Assembly: GCA_009823505.1 (NCBI GenBank)
Contig: VZQC01005710.1
Location: forward strand, 1,241,728 to 1,305,727
DNA: 64,000 nt
Direction: 5' to 3'
Origin: Rhizomys pruinosus
Lineage: Eukaryota > Chordata > Mammalia > Rodentia > Spalacidae
Position numbers and translations under genes: made by a program
Shown: positions 20,939 through 32,870 of the stretch, one piece after another
Numbering within the stretch: position 1 is the stretch's first letter
Layout of the letters: the number at the start of each line of letters is the position of its first letter
The notes under the pieces: model-generated
What the model was told of the DNA's origin: nothing
The model's input: the letters and a program-made list of their open reading frames with translations, nothing else
Database searches by the model: none

Positions 20939-21311
20939 CTTTGTCTTCTCTTATACCATTGATGGGAAAATAAATCATGTGGGCCATTTTGGATACTGCT
21001 TTTCCAATCTCTGTGGCAATGTATGTGCTCCACGGCATGACCATTTAGCCTTTTCCTCTGGGTCCTAAAGAAACTACAGAGAGAGGTGTGCAAAGATGCC
21101 CATTGGAGTATCATCTTCAACAGCAGAAGGCAGAACTGAAGTCTGTGAGTGTGGGAGAGTCCAGTGAAGAGCCATGAGGGTCTGCTGGTAGAAGAAACCA
21201 TGCTAGGTCTGCACACAGCTTGCCGCAGGCCTTTTCTACATCACCAATTTGCCAACTGTGGATCTTGGGACTTATCAGTGTCCATAATCACATGAACAAA
21301 TTCCTTAAATA
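20939..21311. other. No recognised feature
   Basis: Unique sequence. No element is supported. Confidence 0.55.
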
Positions 21312-21405
21312 AATCTGCATATCTTGGGAGGCAGAGACGGGTAGATCTGTATGAGTTCAAGGTCAGCATCGTTTACACAGTGAGACCCTGTCTCAAAAAA
21401 AAACC
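21312..21405 (+). mobile_element. 5'-truncated B1 SINE
   Basis: CTTGGGAGGCAGAGACGGGT to GACCCTGTCTCAAAAA. The first third of B1 is missing. Confidence 0.85.
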
Positions 21406-21407
21406 CG

Positions 21408-21600
21408 GTGAGATGGGTCAGATGGCTCAGCAGATAGGTGCCTCCCTTCAAGCCTGAGGATCAAAATCTGATCCCTGGGACCCCCATGGCAGAAGGAAAA
21501 AACTGACTCATGCAAGTTGTCCTCTGATTTCTAAGTATACATAAGTATACATCGCACATGTGTGCATACATGCACATAAACACACAAACACACTGTGACT
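21408..21600 (+). mobile_element. RSINE1/B4-type SINE
   Basis: GATGGCTCAGCAGATAGGTG, CAAGCCTGAGGATC, AAGTTGTCCTCTGATTTC, then a CA-rich tail. Confidence 0.75.
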
Positions 21601-21644
21601 GTAAATAAAGTAAAACTGTTACACAACAATAAAATAGATAATAG

Positions 21645-21745
21645 ACCTCAGTGTGCTATATGCTTTATGCCATTTGACCATGCGGCCAGCCGTGAGGTAG
21701 GCAGTGCAATCTCTTTTACAGATGGGGTGACGGTCTCAGAGCTTG
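21645..21745. mobile_element. Possible MIR fragment
   Basis: GTGAGGTAGGCAGTGCAATC and TTTTACAGATGGGGTGACGG resemble the MIR core and 3' part. Confidence 0.45.
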
Positions 21746-22936
21746 TGGAAGTCATCCATATCCGTTCCAGTCCAGCATCTGAGGGATTCTTGGCCAGTGC
21801 TCTTCCCGCTCTTCCCTATCTGGTTTCTCTTCATTACTGAGTTCCATTCACACACACACCCTCCCCTGGAGAGCTGTGACAGGAACCCAGGGCCTGCCCA
21901 GCTGATTGCAGCACACAGAGCGTGTTCTGTGCCTGGCTCGGGCTCTGCATGACCAGCGTGGCAATGTCTCACCATCTCTTGCCAGATCTGGTCCAGGGTC
22001 TGCTGTTTTCCCAGAATTGTCAGAGCCTGGCGGAAGAGGGGCTTTGCAGCCGGGGCATGTATAATGAAGTCACCAGGCTAGAAGAGAAAAGACCTCTGTC
22101 TCCCTGGGCAATGGGGCTTCAGCCCTTGGATATGCATTGTGTGACTCTGGGCCTCGAAAATAAAGTCGTGACTGTGTGGGGCATGTCATCTGGCCTGGCA
22201 GCTCTGAGTGGAGACATTTCACTTCCTGCACGCCTTCTGAATGCTTCCCCAGGCTGTGTGGCCACGCAATGACCTTTCTCCCCCCACGGTGTGAGCTACC
22301 CAATTTGCTCTCTCCCCCCATACTACTGGAATGTGAAAACTCCATTGTGGAAGGGCATCTGCTGGGGGTAGAGAGGCTCTTGGAGCGTTGCTGACCCATG
22401 GTGGCCATCACCCCAGGTCGTGAGTATATGTTGTTGCCTGCAGCAAGTCCAAAGCACAGCCCTGTCTCGGCTACTGAGGTAAAGCCCTAGATGTATGACC
22501 CCTTAGATGGGATGATGGCCACAATGCGGACCAGTGAGACAAATGACCAGGAGCTGCTAGGACTCAGATGTGCCCTGAGACATCCACATGCTGGACACAA
22601 ATCCCCAACGCATCAATGTTGAGCAGCGGGTAGGGATAAGCTAGAAGGCAGGCTGCAGGTAGCAAGGGATGGGGCTAGGTAGGGCAAGAGCGGCTCCTGA
22701 TTTACCCTTTCTTGCCCCCCTCTCATGGACACACACTGTTAACCTATCCACGTCCCATGATGAAATGGCACAATGTAAAAGACAGTTGGTGGAAGCCAAG
22801 GCTGAGCTCCCAGACTCTCTAGCCTCCAAAACCACGAGAAATCATTTTCACTCCAGACTCCTCAATCTCAGGGATCCTGCAGCATTTCTAAGCCACATTA
22901 ATTACAGTTGTGTCTAAACAAAGAAAAGCCTGACTG
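21746..22936. other. No confident feature; possible MaLR relic 22470-22915
   Basis: AGCCTCCAAAACCACGAGAA near 22821 faintly resembles the 3' end of MST/THE1-type LTRs. No coding exon could be supported in the open frame at 21922-22272. Confidence 0.35.
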
Positions 22937-22950
22937 TTAGCATTCATTTT

Positions 22951-23101
22951 GGGGGTTCTTTTTGAGACAGGGGCTCCCTGTAGCCCCAGCTGGCCTAGAA
23001 CTCACTATGTAGACCAGGCTGGCCTTGAACTCACAGAGACCTACCTGCTTCTGCCTCCCAAGTCCTGGGATGAAAAGGCGTGCACCCCCATGCCCAGCTT
23101 C
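22951..23101 (-). mobile_element. B1 SINE
   Basis: Minus-strand B1 with a perfect 14 bp TSD TTAGCATTCATTTT at 22937-22950 and 23102-23115. Confidence 0.95.
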
Positions 23102-23115
23102 TTAGCATTCATTTT

Positions 23116-24407
23116 AAGGTCAAGAGTAGACTAGAACTCTAGCAACTCTTCCTTCGGATGTCTCAATGAACTTTACTCTCTGGAGCCAGGCTTCACTCAC
23201 ACTGTGTTGAAACAGTGTCTCCAGCATGAACTGAGGAAGTGGAAGCTAGGTTCTGCACTTCTATCAGAGAATCCTAGCCTTTGATCCCTAGGTCTAGAAT
23301 GTCCCCCACACAATTACAAACAGATTTCTCAAATTTTCACACTGTTTTCAATCAGAAAAGCACACTGGTATGCTAATCAAGTATCCATTCACTGTCTTGG
23401 GTGGAGGGTAATTCCTTGAGGAATTACGGTCAGGTGTCCAGGTCACAAGAGGAGCAGATATGTCTGTGAGCTTGTTTACATTACAACTGTTTGGTTGCAA
23501 GGTTAGGTGAAAGCCGTTAGTCCAGATTATGTCAGTGTTGTAAAAGTCATGCCTACAAGATCCCATCATGACGATAGAAAATGGACCGAGAGAGGAACAA
23601 TGCCACGTCTAGGAAGCAAAGCTTGAATGAGGACGGGCCCACCTATGCGGTTGACACGGAGCAGATAGCGGGTCCCAGGGGGCAGGACTGAGGATCCACA
23701 AACCAAACTAAGGCCAAAGTCAACAGCTGTGAGCAGAGAGAGAAAGTGTTCACTTCAGCTCCACCCAAGCTCTGCCTTCACCAGCTGCTCAAATGGACTA
23801 AGGACAGGGTCACACAGTGAGCCTGTGAGAAACCTACAGTCCTCAGCAGTACAGGACACTGTGGTGGTCCCTGGCTCCTGGGTCCCCAGGTGCTGAGTTC
23901 TGAGAGCAGTACTGAATGTGGGGAGCCCTCACAGGGCAGGTCCCTGGGAGGAAGGTAGTCCATCACCTGGCGGCCTAGTGCTGCGGAATCACACGTGAGC
24001 ATCCACTCCTGGCAACACTGGACTCCCAGGGCAGGCTAAGAAGTAGTCAAAATCTACCAGCTCCATTCACAAGGCAGAGTGCCAGGTGCCAAGTGCAGAG
24101 TGGTTACCTGTGACCACTTATTCTGGGGAGTGATGGACCACCTGGAGAAAACCTTAGTGTACATAATGGCTTTTAGCTCAGGCTGCTGCAAGAGAAGAGG
24201 AGACCTCAGGCACCTTAAGTGGTTTAAACTTGTTTTCCATAGCTCAAGAAGCCAGGAGTTGTGAAGGCCCAGCAGCATCAGCTGCCTAGGGTAGGGATGG
24301 CTGCTTTGATCCCAAAATCTACCTCTAAAGGCAGGATAAAGATAAAGTTTCTCTGGGACTTCATATGAGGACAGTAATGTCGGTTCCAGGCCCACCCCAT
24401 GACTTCA
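23116..24407. other. No recognised feature
   Basis: This is one of the longer repeat-free stretches. Short open frames lack domains and splice context. Confidence 0.5.
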
Positions 24408-24421
24408 CTTAATTACCTCTT

Positions 24422-24586
24422 TTTTTTTTTTTTTTTTGGATTTTTTGAGACAGGGTCTCCCTTTAGTCACAGCTGGCCTGGAGCTTGCTATGTAGACCAG
24501 GCTGGCTTTGAACTCACAGAGATCCACCTGCCTCTGCCTCCTGAGTGCTGGGATTAAAGGCATGTGCCAGGCCACCACACCCAGCC
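24422..24586 (-). mobile_element. B1 SINE
   Basis: Minus-strand B1 with poly(T) at the left. The TSD CTTAATTACCTCTT is at 24408-24421 and 24587-24600. Confidence 0.95.
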
Positions 24587-24600
24587 CTTAATTACCTCTT

Positions 24601-25075
24601 AAAGACCCATCTCCAAATACCCTCCTGCTCGAGAGTAGAGCTGGCTGAGGGGAGGCCATCATTCTTTAGAATCTATGTCTAATTATGTATGAGTATGGAG
24701 GTCCCAAAACTAGAAATGGGATCACGAGAGGGGTAGAATGGAAGGTGCGACGGAATACATGTGCAAGGAAGGCAGGAAGGAGACTAAGTGGAGGAAGAAA
24801 GGGAGCCAGCTGGATGGGGGTGGGGAGACTGAGGAGGGCAGTAGAGACGGGTACAGATGAGAACGCAGTGTAACAAGTGACACACGTGTATGAAGATGCC
24901 ATGCTGAAAACATAAATCAAAGGAAAATAACCTATTTCCCTGCTCTTTCAACTCCAGTGGGCCACCTGTAGCCCTTAGCTCATGGCCTCTTCCACACGTC
25001 ATTCCAAATGCTCCCTCCACCATCGCCCCTCCCCCCACTCACCCCAGCCTCCTTCCTCACTCTCATAAAGACGCT
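24601..25075. other. No recognised feature
   Basis: Includes a G/A-rich patch (24760-24850). Otherwise unassigned. Confidence 0.55.
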
Positions 25076-25389
25076 TGGCTGGGGCAATGGCTCAGTGGGT
25101 AAGGCACTTGCTGCACAAATGTGAGGACCTGAGTTCAGATCCTGAGAGCTCACATGAGGTCGAAGGATGAGTAGAGCATATGCCTGTGATCCCAGGAATC
25201 CTGTGGCAAGATGGGAGGTGCAAACAGGAAGAGTCCCTAGAAGCTGGACTGTGGCCTGTTCTGGGGTACACCGCAGTGACCAAGACACCCTGCTTCAAAC
25301 AGGTGGAAGGCGAAGATTGGCACCTGCAGTCATCCTCTGACCTTCGTCACACACATGTCACAGCATGTGAATATCCACTCACAAATATG

Positions 25390-25430
<41 letters not shown>
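25076..25430 (+). mobile_element. Composite RSINE/B4A-type SINE with (CA)n tail
   Basis: An RSINE-like head (GGGGCAATGGCTCAGTGGGT, GACCTGAGTTCAGATCC) leads to a B1-like middle (ATGCCTGTGATCCCAGG). A TCATCCTCTGACCTTCGTC tail ends in (CA)n at 25392-25430. Confidence 0.75.
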
Positions 25431-25432
<2 letters not shown>

Positions 25433-25792
25433 GGGACACCAAGCAGGAAAGACATAGCAGTGACTCCTGACAGCCTATCTATCAGGGACTGAAGAGAGCC
25501 TAGAGACAAGACTCTTCTCAGACGTGTGCAGGGCCGTGGGAGCACCCACGAGAGGGTGTTTCCCAGGGACTGGCCTCAGTGGGCAGTCTTACCACTTATA
25601 GGACCAAAGACATGGACAGACAGGAGAGATGGAGCCTTAGAGCAAGGAGTGCTGTTAGGAGGGTCAGGGCAACTGCAGGTGACAGGAAGTCACAGATAGC
25701 TCCAGGCCCTCTCCCACAAGCCCTCTGCCATTCTAGCAATATGTATACTAGCCAAACCCACCCTGATACCAACCAAAAGGAAGTCTAGATGC
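25431..25792. other. No recognised feature
   Basis: Unique sequence. Nothing could be supported. Confidence 0.55.
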
Positions 25793-26130
25793 TGTGGTGT
25801 GAGTGTGAAATGTCCCTCACACACTCGTGTATTTGACACCTGGTCCACAGGTAATGGCACTGTTTGGGAAGAGTGTGGAGTCCCTGGAAGGTAAAGCCTT
25901 GAAAGAGGAAGTGGGTCACTGGGCAGTGGGCCTTGAGGTTAGGCTAGCCCCACTTCCTGTCCACTTACTGCTTCTTAGTTATGACCTGATGTGACTAGCC
26001 ACTTCCTGTTCCTGCTGCCATGCTTTCTCCTCCATGATGAACTGTGTCTCTTTAAACTGTGTACCAGATACTCTCTTTCTCCCTTAAGTTGCTTCTTACC
26101 AAGTTCTGCTCACATCAACAAGAAACTAGG
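25793..26130 (+). mobile_element. MaLR (ORR1-type) LTR, diverged
   Basis: TGTGGTGTGAGTGTGAAATG start, GGTAATGGCACTGTTTGGG, GTGGGTCACTGGGCAGTGGG, CATGATGAACTGTGT and CATCAACAAGAAACTAG follow MaLR LTR order. Confidence 0.75.
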
Positions 26131-27621
26131 AGCTGTGGTTCTAGGTTTATCTTGGAGGACACAGAGCAGAGAAGGGATTCTGCTGGGCCAGCTGCTCTGT
26201 GGCTTTCTAGCCTGGCCATGTCACCAAACAACTTTGCTTCCTTAAGCTATTTATTCTTTCCTTTTTTGTCCTACAGATTTTTGTTTCTCTCACTCAAAAT
26301 GAGCTGTAGATATGTAAGCTGTTTGTTAAAAGATATCCTCACTTATTTCAATTTTGGTTATCTATGGTTTTATAGACACAAAATAGAAACAGAGTGATGT
26401 CATATATATATCTATATATATAGATATATTCAACACAGCACTAAGCCATATGCATGTTTTCTATAAACATGCAAAATACTGCAATGATCCAGCCTTTTCC
26501 CCAGGCCTCCTGTATAAATACACTGACTGCGTTGATCAGTGTGCAGCATTCAAAGCTGACTTCCATGGAGCACAGGGAAGCTCAGCAAACAGGAATGTGT
26601 CCTCACACTTGGTTGGAGCAGGTGTCTTTGGGGGTGGTGGGGTGCAACGTTCCAGCTCCCTTAGGATTTTACCTGGACATCTTTACATGGACAGCTGTCA
26701 CAGCAACAGTAAGGAGGCTTGTGAAGAAAATCTCATTCCAATATGACAGACTTTTCTCCTGACACGTTGTAAATTTCCTGAGAGAGAAGCCAGAAAGAGT
26801 TTCATGAAGCACGAGGTGGCATCAACAATAGCATGTGCCTCCCAGGGGATGGAAATGAAGACTGTGAACACAGGTCCTGGATATGGCCATAGAATCTGAC
26901 AGTGGGTAGCACCGCCCTATTTACATCTGTGTTAGCCTGTGTAACACCTCCAGACTGAAAGAGACAACTGGCAGTGACCAAAAAACACTGTGACACACTG
27001 GAGACTGTGGACACCTCCCCATGACCCTGGAGCTCCTGCTCTGGTTAGAGTCACCTTGGCCCTGGGCCATTAGGCTGTCCTCCCCATCATTGTAGCAGCA
27101 GTTCTCCCTCTTCTCTACCCAGCATGCACTGCTGCCCTACAAACCCAGAGGTATTGAACCCTGGAGACCTTTTCTCAAAAAAAAAAAAGGAATCCTTCTG
27201 TAGCCGGCCATGTGGTGAAAGAGCTTACAATTCACAGGATCAAAGTAAACAAACTCAAAAGGCTACACACCTTGCAGACTGTACAATGAGGGGTACCCAG
27301 CAAGCGCAGCTCCCAGGAACAACTGACAGCATCCAGATGGGGGAAGGTCTTGGAGCTGGCTGGGAAGGTGTGTATCCAGCAGGGGAGGACGGAGCAGTGG
27401 GCAGCGTGGTCATGTCAGGACTTCCGCCTATGTGAGATTTCATTGGCACATCTGTTAGTCTTCTGTCCTGACATCCGCTCCTCACTTTCTTCCAAAGCCT
27501 GGAAAGATAGTACAGGTGGCCTCCCTGAGTCTGCAGTGGCTTTAGATTTAAGTATTCTCAGGTGTTCTCATCTGCTGGGGATCCTAACTTAAGGACAGAA
27601 TTTAAATTTTTCTAAAGCTTG
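26131..27621. other. No recognised element; 24 bp AT palindrome at 26406-26429
   Basis: Mostly unique sequence. The palindrome is perfect (centre 26417/26418). A short A-run lies at 27177-27189. Confidence 0.5.
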
Positions 27622-27806
27622 GGCTGGAGAGATGGCTCAGTGGTTAAGAACAGGGGCTGTTCTTGAGGAAGACCCAGGTTCAAATCCGAGCACCTACAGA
27701 GTGGCTGATGATCATCCTTAACTACAGTTCTAGGGGATCTGACACCCTCTTCTGTCCACCTCAGGCACTGCATGCTGGCATAACATACACATAAAAAATT
27801 TTTCAA
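27622..27806 (+). mobile_element. B3-type SINE
   Basis: GGGCTGGAGAGATGGCTCAG through CTACAGTTCTAGGGGATCTG to ACATACACATAAAAAATTTT. Confidence 0.9.
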
Positions 27807-27842
27807 GAGCCACAATTGTTAGAAATAGTCCGCTGGGGCACA

Positions 27843-28858
27843 GACACATATGCTTGGATAATGTCTTGGTTGGGGCATTATAAGCCTTTGACAAAGGGAT
27901 GCCAATAGTTTTCTAATGTGGTCAATAGAGACTCCTGACATTAGAAGACACCAAGACTACAGTGTCAGCCATGTGTCTGCCAGGGAGTGGGCCATAGATC
28001 GAATTGGAATTTTTTTTTCTTTCCGGGTGTACATTTATCAGGCTGCCACTATTGCACTTTATCTTCTTTGACATGTAGAAGTGTAGCATGAGAAGTCTAT
28101 AGTAAAGCTTCAGAGACCATTTCTTTCCAGCATTTGTATAGTGCTCTCTGACACCATGAAGATCAGCTGTTGATTTGCAGTGCAGGGTCTCAGCATAATT
28201 TTTTTTTTCATGCTCTTATCATGCCGAATCTTCAGCAATAGGGTCTTACTGTCCATTTCCTATGTGCACCCAAAGCTATGGGCAAATGGCCCTTTTGGAG
28301 GGCTTTTAAAGACCCTGGTAGGGCAGCCCAGAGCTGGCACTGAAGTCTTTATCTACCAATGCTTTTTATTTAACTGCAGGGCAAAATTATATCCTGGAGG
28401 GAGGAGGCAATCTTTAATATTTGTTACTATTTGTGCTTTATTACTAGAATTAAAAGGAGACTGCTAAATGACCCACCAGTCCATTGCAAACAGAACTTGG
28501 AAAGTCCCAAGGGTTTGATGAGTCATCTCAGGGGGAAAAAATTGATCTTCTATCTCTCACTTGCTTTCACCCTCCCCTCCAAAGCCCAGGGACTCTCATG
28601 GAAGAGGTTGGCATGTAAGATTATAAGGGCCAACGAGGGGGGATGAAGTGTTAAATTACAACAAAAATGGAGTGGATTTTTTTCTTTTCTTTTTATTTGA
28701 TCAACATGTTTGTGTAAGCAAACCTTTTCAACTGGACTTGGGGACCCTGGGTTGTCCAAAGATGAACTCGGGTGTTAACTAACTGGGTTTAAATGCACAA
28801 CCCTCATGTTTATTGCTGTGTGTATTTACTGGTCAAATAAAAAAAAAAAAAGAAAGAA
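27843..28858 (+). mobile_element. 5'-inverted (twin-primed) L1 3' fragment
   Basis: 27843-28429 matches the L1 3' UTR in reverse orientation: ACAGACACATATGCTTGGAT equals copy B at 10989-11008, and a CTTCAGCAATAGGGTCTTAC block is also shared. 28430-28858 matches it in forward orientation (TTACTAGAATTAAAAGGAGA, AAAGCCCAGGGACTC, CTGGGTTGTCCAAAG) and ends in poly(A) plus GAAA. The two halves meet within roughly 80 bp of the same consensus position. AGAAATAGTCCGCTGGG (27821) and AGAAACAGTCCACTGGG (28859) form a 15/17 TSD. Confidence 0.8.
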
Positions 28859-28879
28859 AGAAACAGTCCACTGGGACAG

Positions 28880-29589
28880 CTTGACCTTCAGACTCAAGCC
28901 CACCTTGTCCTGTGCTAAGGAACCACCTGACCCTCTTCACGGTCCCATCTCATTCCAGCACCCTGACTCTATCCTCCTCACAAGGACCCCAGTCGCACCC
29001 CAACTTTGCAACCTCTCTGATTTCAAATGCTACAATTTCTTGAAGCAAAAGCTCCAAAGTCTCCTATCTTCCCTCCTCCAGTGGTTGGATACGAATGAAA
29101 AATGTAAACGGAATGAGGGAGTCTGGGGGAGTACCCCAATCCTGCTGTAAAACCATCTTGCTTGTGCATGAAAAGGCCTACATTTCAAAGTCCTGTAGAC
29201 TCTCATTGACAAACCTACATTCCCACCAGGTGGTCCCACTAGCCAGCTTGTTTTCTCCAATGTCTCCAAGGTAAACTGTGTCAGCTGTGTCCCTTGCTAC
29301 CCAGTCCCTCACCCAGATCTTCACACATTTCTGTCATGGTGCACTTTCACCTAGAAAACTGCTTCTGCCTCCAAACCACATCTTCCAGTGGGTCTTTCCA
29401 CACTGTGGGGTGCTACCCTGAAGACTGGGAAAACCCCAGTCTTTTCAGGGGAATCTTTGAGCCACATAGTGAAAGGTCAAAGATATCTATAAACTTTCGG
29501 TTAGTGAATACTGTCAGGTTCAGTAGTGCACACAAAATTCAGGAATCCCTACACCCACCCCCTGTACCTGCCCTGTGTCACATGGAGAA
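28880..29589. other. No recognised feature
   Basis: Unique sequence. No domain or element was recognised. Confidence 0.55.
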
Positions 29590-29665
29590 AAGCCGGAGAT
29601 GGTGGTGCACCCCTATAATCCCAGAACTCAGAAGGCTGGGGAAGAAGGACAGTGAGGACCTGTAG
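29590..29665 (+). mobile_element. B1 fragment
   Basis: GCCGGAGATGGTGGTGCACC, TATAATCCCAGAACTC. The 3' two thirds are missing. Confidence 0.65.
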
Positions 29666-29684
29666 AGAGAGAGGTGGGGGAGAG

Positions 29685-29918
29685 CCTGGAAAGGTGGCTC
29701 AATGGTTAAGAGCACTTGCTACTTTTGCAGAGGACCTGAGTTTGGTTCCCAGCACCCACATCAGTCAGCTCACAACCACCTGTAACTCTAGCTCCAGGGG
29801 ACACAACACCCTCTTTCTTCCTGTCTCTACAGCCAACTGCCCTCAGGTGCAGAAAACACCACCACCACCACAGATGGACACACATACCCACATAAATAGA
29901 AATCAAATAAATCCTTTT
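29685..29918 (+). mobile_element. B3-type SINE
   Basis: AGCCTGGAAAGGTGGCTCAA, GTAACTCTAGCTCCAGGGG, and an AAATAGAAATCAAATAAATC tail containing a short (CCA)n. Confidence 0.85.
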
Positions 29919-29956
29919 TTTAGAAAGAAGATACGGAGATGATATCAAAACACATC

Positions 29957-30121
29957 CTAGCCAGGCGTGGTGGCACACGCCTTTAATCCTAGCACTTGGG
30001 TGGCAGAGGCAGGCAGATCTTTGTGAGTTCAAGGCCAGCCTAGTCTACAGAGCAGGTTCCAGGCCAGCTGGGGCTACAGAGAGACCCTGTCTTGAAAAGA
30101 CCAAAAAAAAAAAAAAAAAAA
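29957..30121 (+). mobile_element. B1 SINE
   Basis: GCCAGGCGTGGTGGCACACG to GACCCTGTCTTGAAAAGACC and a 19 bp poly(A). CACATCCT on both sides is a short possible TSD. Confidence 0.94.
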
Positions 30122-30972
30122 CCCACATCCTTTGCTGTGACATTTGCCCCTACCCTTCTTTCCCATCCCCCTAATAAAAGCACTGCTATTTTTCACAAAA
30201 CTCCACATACCCACCCAGGGACCGTCCTACCCCCCTGTGCAATGAGTCGTTTGATGTCTCTCATTTGAAGAATTTCTCTCTCAGCCCCACTCTTCGCTCT
30301 AGCTCCACAATCATAAAGATGGACACCTGGGTAGTTGGACACCTGGGGTGCATGTGCAGGGTCTCCGACAGCAACCTGCATCCCACAAAACCTTCCAGCA
30401 TGGGGAAAGGCTGCCCCTGGGCCCAGACAAGTTCACTGAGGACAGCCCTGTAGCCCTTCACCATCTGAGTGTTCCGGCCCTCTGCTCCGTGGTTTTGTTT
30501 GTTTTGAATCCCTGTGAGAATTGAAAGCCAAGGAGTAGAGAGAGAAAACCAGATCACAGGAGTGGCTTAGCAATACAATTTCAGACTCCTTATTGACTCA
30601 AGCACCACCTCTGACCCCCACCAGACACCCCAACATCTTCATGCTGCCTTCACCAGACTCTGAGGGCGGGTGTAGTTCTCATGCTCGCACTTCCTCCACG
30701 CTGACTCGCCACAGCTTTCTTGTTCTCTTTTTCCCACTAAAAATGTCTTGGTTCTCAGCTGCAGTTTTTCTTCCTCCTTTCACAGACAGCTTTTCTTGAT
30801 GAGGTTCCTTTTCCACCGTCTCTGCTATTCCGTCTATGGAATTGTGGACAAGGATCACACTTGTCAGCTAAAAGTTCAGGTAGCTGAGATGATAAGGGGG
30901 ATTCATGGAATGATGGTTGCGATCACTCATGGAGTCGGGGAGGCTGATAAGCCTGAAAGGTGCGGAACGCCA
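30122..30972. other. No recognised feature
   Basis: Unique sequence with no supported element. Confidence 0.55.
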
Positions 30973-31074
30973 GGGACTCACCCAGCCACGGTGGCAGTGC
31001 CTGCAGTTCCAGCACTCGGGAGCTTGAAGCAGGGGATCACCTCAAGCTTGAGTCCTAAGCTGTCCTGGGTGGGA
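30973..31074 (+). mobile_element. Diverged B1-like SINE
   Basis: AGCCACGGTGGCAGTGCCTG, CAGTTCCAGCACTCGGGAGC and GGGATCACCTCAAGC. Its 3' end runs into the GATAGA array. Confidence 0.6.
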
Positions 31075-31202
31075 TGAGAGATAGAGATGAGATAGAGATA
31101 GAGATAGAGATAGAGATAGAGATAGAGATAGAGATAGAGATAGAGATAGGGATAGGGACAGAGACAGAGAGACAGAGACAGAGAGACACACAGAGAGAGA
31201 GA
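31075..31202. repeat. (GATAGA)n microsatellite
   Basis: About 12 hexamers pass into GAGACA and CAGAGA variants. Confidence 0.97.
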
Positions 31203-31728
31203 AGCAGACAGAGAAGGAGGCTGGGGCAGCTGGAAGCACCGTCCTGGGACTCAGCTGCGGCACACACTCTCTTACTCTTCCTTTACGTCAGCCTCACCTC
31301 TGCCTTCCAACCTCGGTCCCCACAGCTCCAGCTGGCTTTCTCCACACAGCTGGATACCTGCAGCCAGCAGGTACCCAGTAAGACACCTGACATCGCTCGT
31401 CATCAGTCCAAGGTGAAGTCCCAGGATGGTGTGCTGTGTGGCTGGTGGGGTCCAGTGCTCAGGCCAGCTCCATCAACCTCAGCTGGGGTGTCGGCTTCCA
31501 GCCCTGCTTCCTCTGATTCTTCCTAGCGCTGAACCACTCTTCCCAGTGCAATTGCCAGGAGAGAGACAAGCAGGCAGGCAGACGGGAGGTCCTTCCCAGT
31601 TTCAGGTAGTTGTAACCAGAAGTGCCATGGCCATATCAGGGACCAATGCCTGGCTGAGGGGAGGTGGATTCCCAATGTAGACAGCAGTGCCTGGCACCTG
31701 TACTTTTTGCGTCTAGAATTGAGAGAAT
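31203..31728. other. No recognised feature
   Basis: Unique sequence. Confidence 0.55.
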
Positions 31729-31729
31729 G

Positions 31730-32242
31730 ATGCAAGGAATTATGGGTGGAGTAATATCTTCCCCCAAAGGGCTCCACATCCTAATCCCAGGCTTAGATTA
31801 ATGTTGTGTTACATGGCAAGGGGGGAGTGAGACTGCTGTCAGCTGACCTTAAAGAGGTGTCCTAGCCTCTAAGAGTTATCTAATGTGCTCAATAGGATCC
31901 TTCAATGAGAAGAAGAGAGGCCAAAGAGTTAGATGAAACGGCAAAACCTGAAAAAGTCGCATCTGGGCACTGCTGGTTTTGAAGATGGAAAAAGGACCAC
32001 ACGGTGGAAAACCCTGGTGATTTCTGGGAACTGGAGAATGCAGGAGAGAGACTGTCCCTGTGCCCCAGGGCTTCTGAAGGAATGTATTCCTCCCAGAAAC
32101 TCCACCTTAGCAGCAAGACTCTTAGTAATGTCTCTGTATAAATTCTGATCTCTAGAACAGTAAAGTAAATAAATTTGTATTATTTAAGGCCTTGAGTTTA
32201 TGATAATTTGTTATAGTAGCAATAACTAAATGTATTCAATAA
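31730..32242 (+). mobile_element. MLT1-type MaLR LTR
   Basis: CACTGCTGGTTTTGAAGATG, TTCTGATCTCTAGAACAGTA, AATAAATTTGTATTATTTAA and GATAATTTGTTATAGTAGCA reproduce the MLT1 LTR 3' half, including its polyadenylation region. Confidence 0.8.
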
Positions 32243-32512
32243 GGTACACACACTCCAAAAGTCATGACATACCCCGTAAGCACATAGCATTGAAAATGTA
32301 CAGAAAATATAATAAATATAATAAAAAGAAACTAATACACACAATAGAGGGGCTATAGAGAGAAGATCCTCCCTGGAGTTGGAGGAGAGAAGGACGTGGC
32401 TCCTCAGTGCTGGAAGTAAAATCTACTCATTCATTTTCAAAGGTGCCTCAAGCCAAATTAGGTCCAGTTACAAATGAACAGAAAACACCAGACCCCTGTT
32501 ATCTAGCTATTC

Positions 32513-32555
<43 letters not shown>

Positions 32556-32766
32556 TCTATGACACCACACCCCCAACCTGGCCAACCCAAACTAGAAGTT
32601 TAGAGTAGAAAATGACTAACACACAAGCTTGCCTGCAAGATCATGTGTCTGATAAGCTCTAAAGTAAATAAGATGTGAAGCACAGAGATGAGCCCACGAG
32701 TGGTTGTTGTTGAGGAAAAGATGAACGTAAGCCACAGAAAGAAGATCTGGATGGCTTGTAAGATTG
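32243..32766. other. Unrecognised; (CA)n at 32515-32554
   Basis: A pure CA dinucleotide tract of about 20 units. The rest is unassigned. Confidence 0.7.
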
Positions 32767-32870
32767 CACCTCCTGATTGATTATGCTGTGCACCTCCTGA
32801 TTACGCTGTGCACCTCCTGATTACGCTGTGCACCTCCTGATTATGCTGTGCACCTCCTGATTACGCTGCA
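32767..32870. repeat. 20 bp minisatellite, 5 copies
   Basis: The unit CACCTCCTGATTACGCTGTG repeats at 32791, 32811, 32831 and 32851, with C/T variation in ACG/ATG. The first copy (32767-32790) carries an extra 4 bp. Confidence 0.97.

Noticed and set aside
20749..21216. 155-codon open frame, minus strand
   Set aside because: It overlaps a SINE and unique DNA with no domain.
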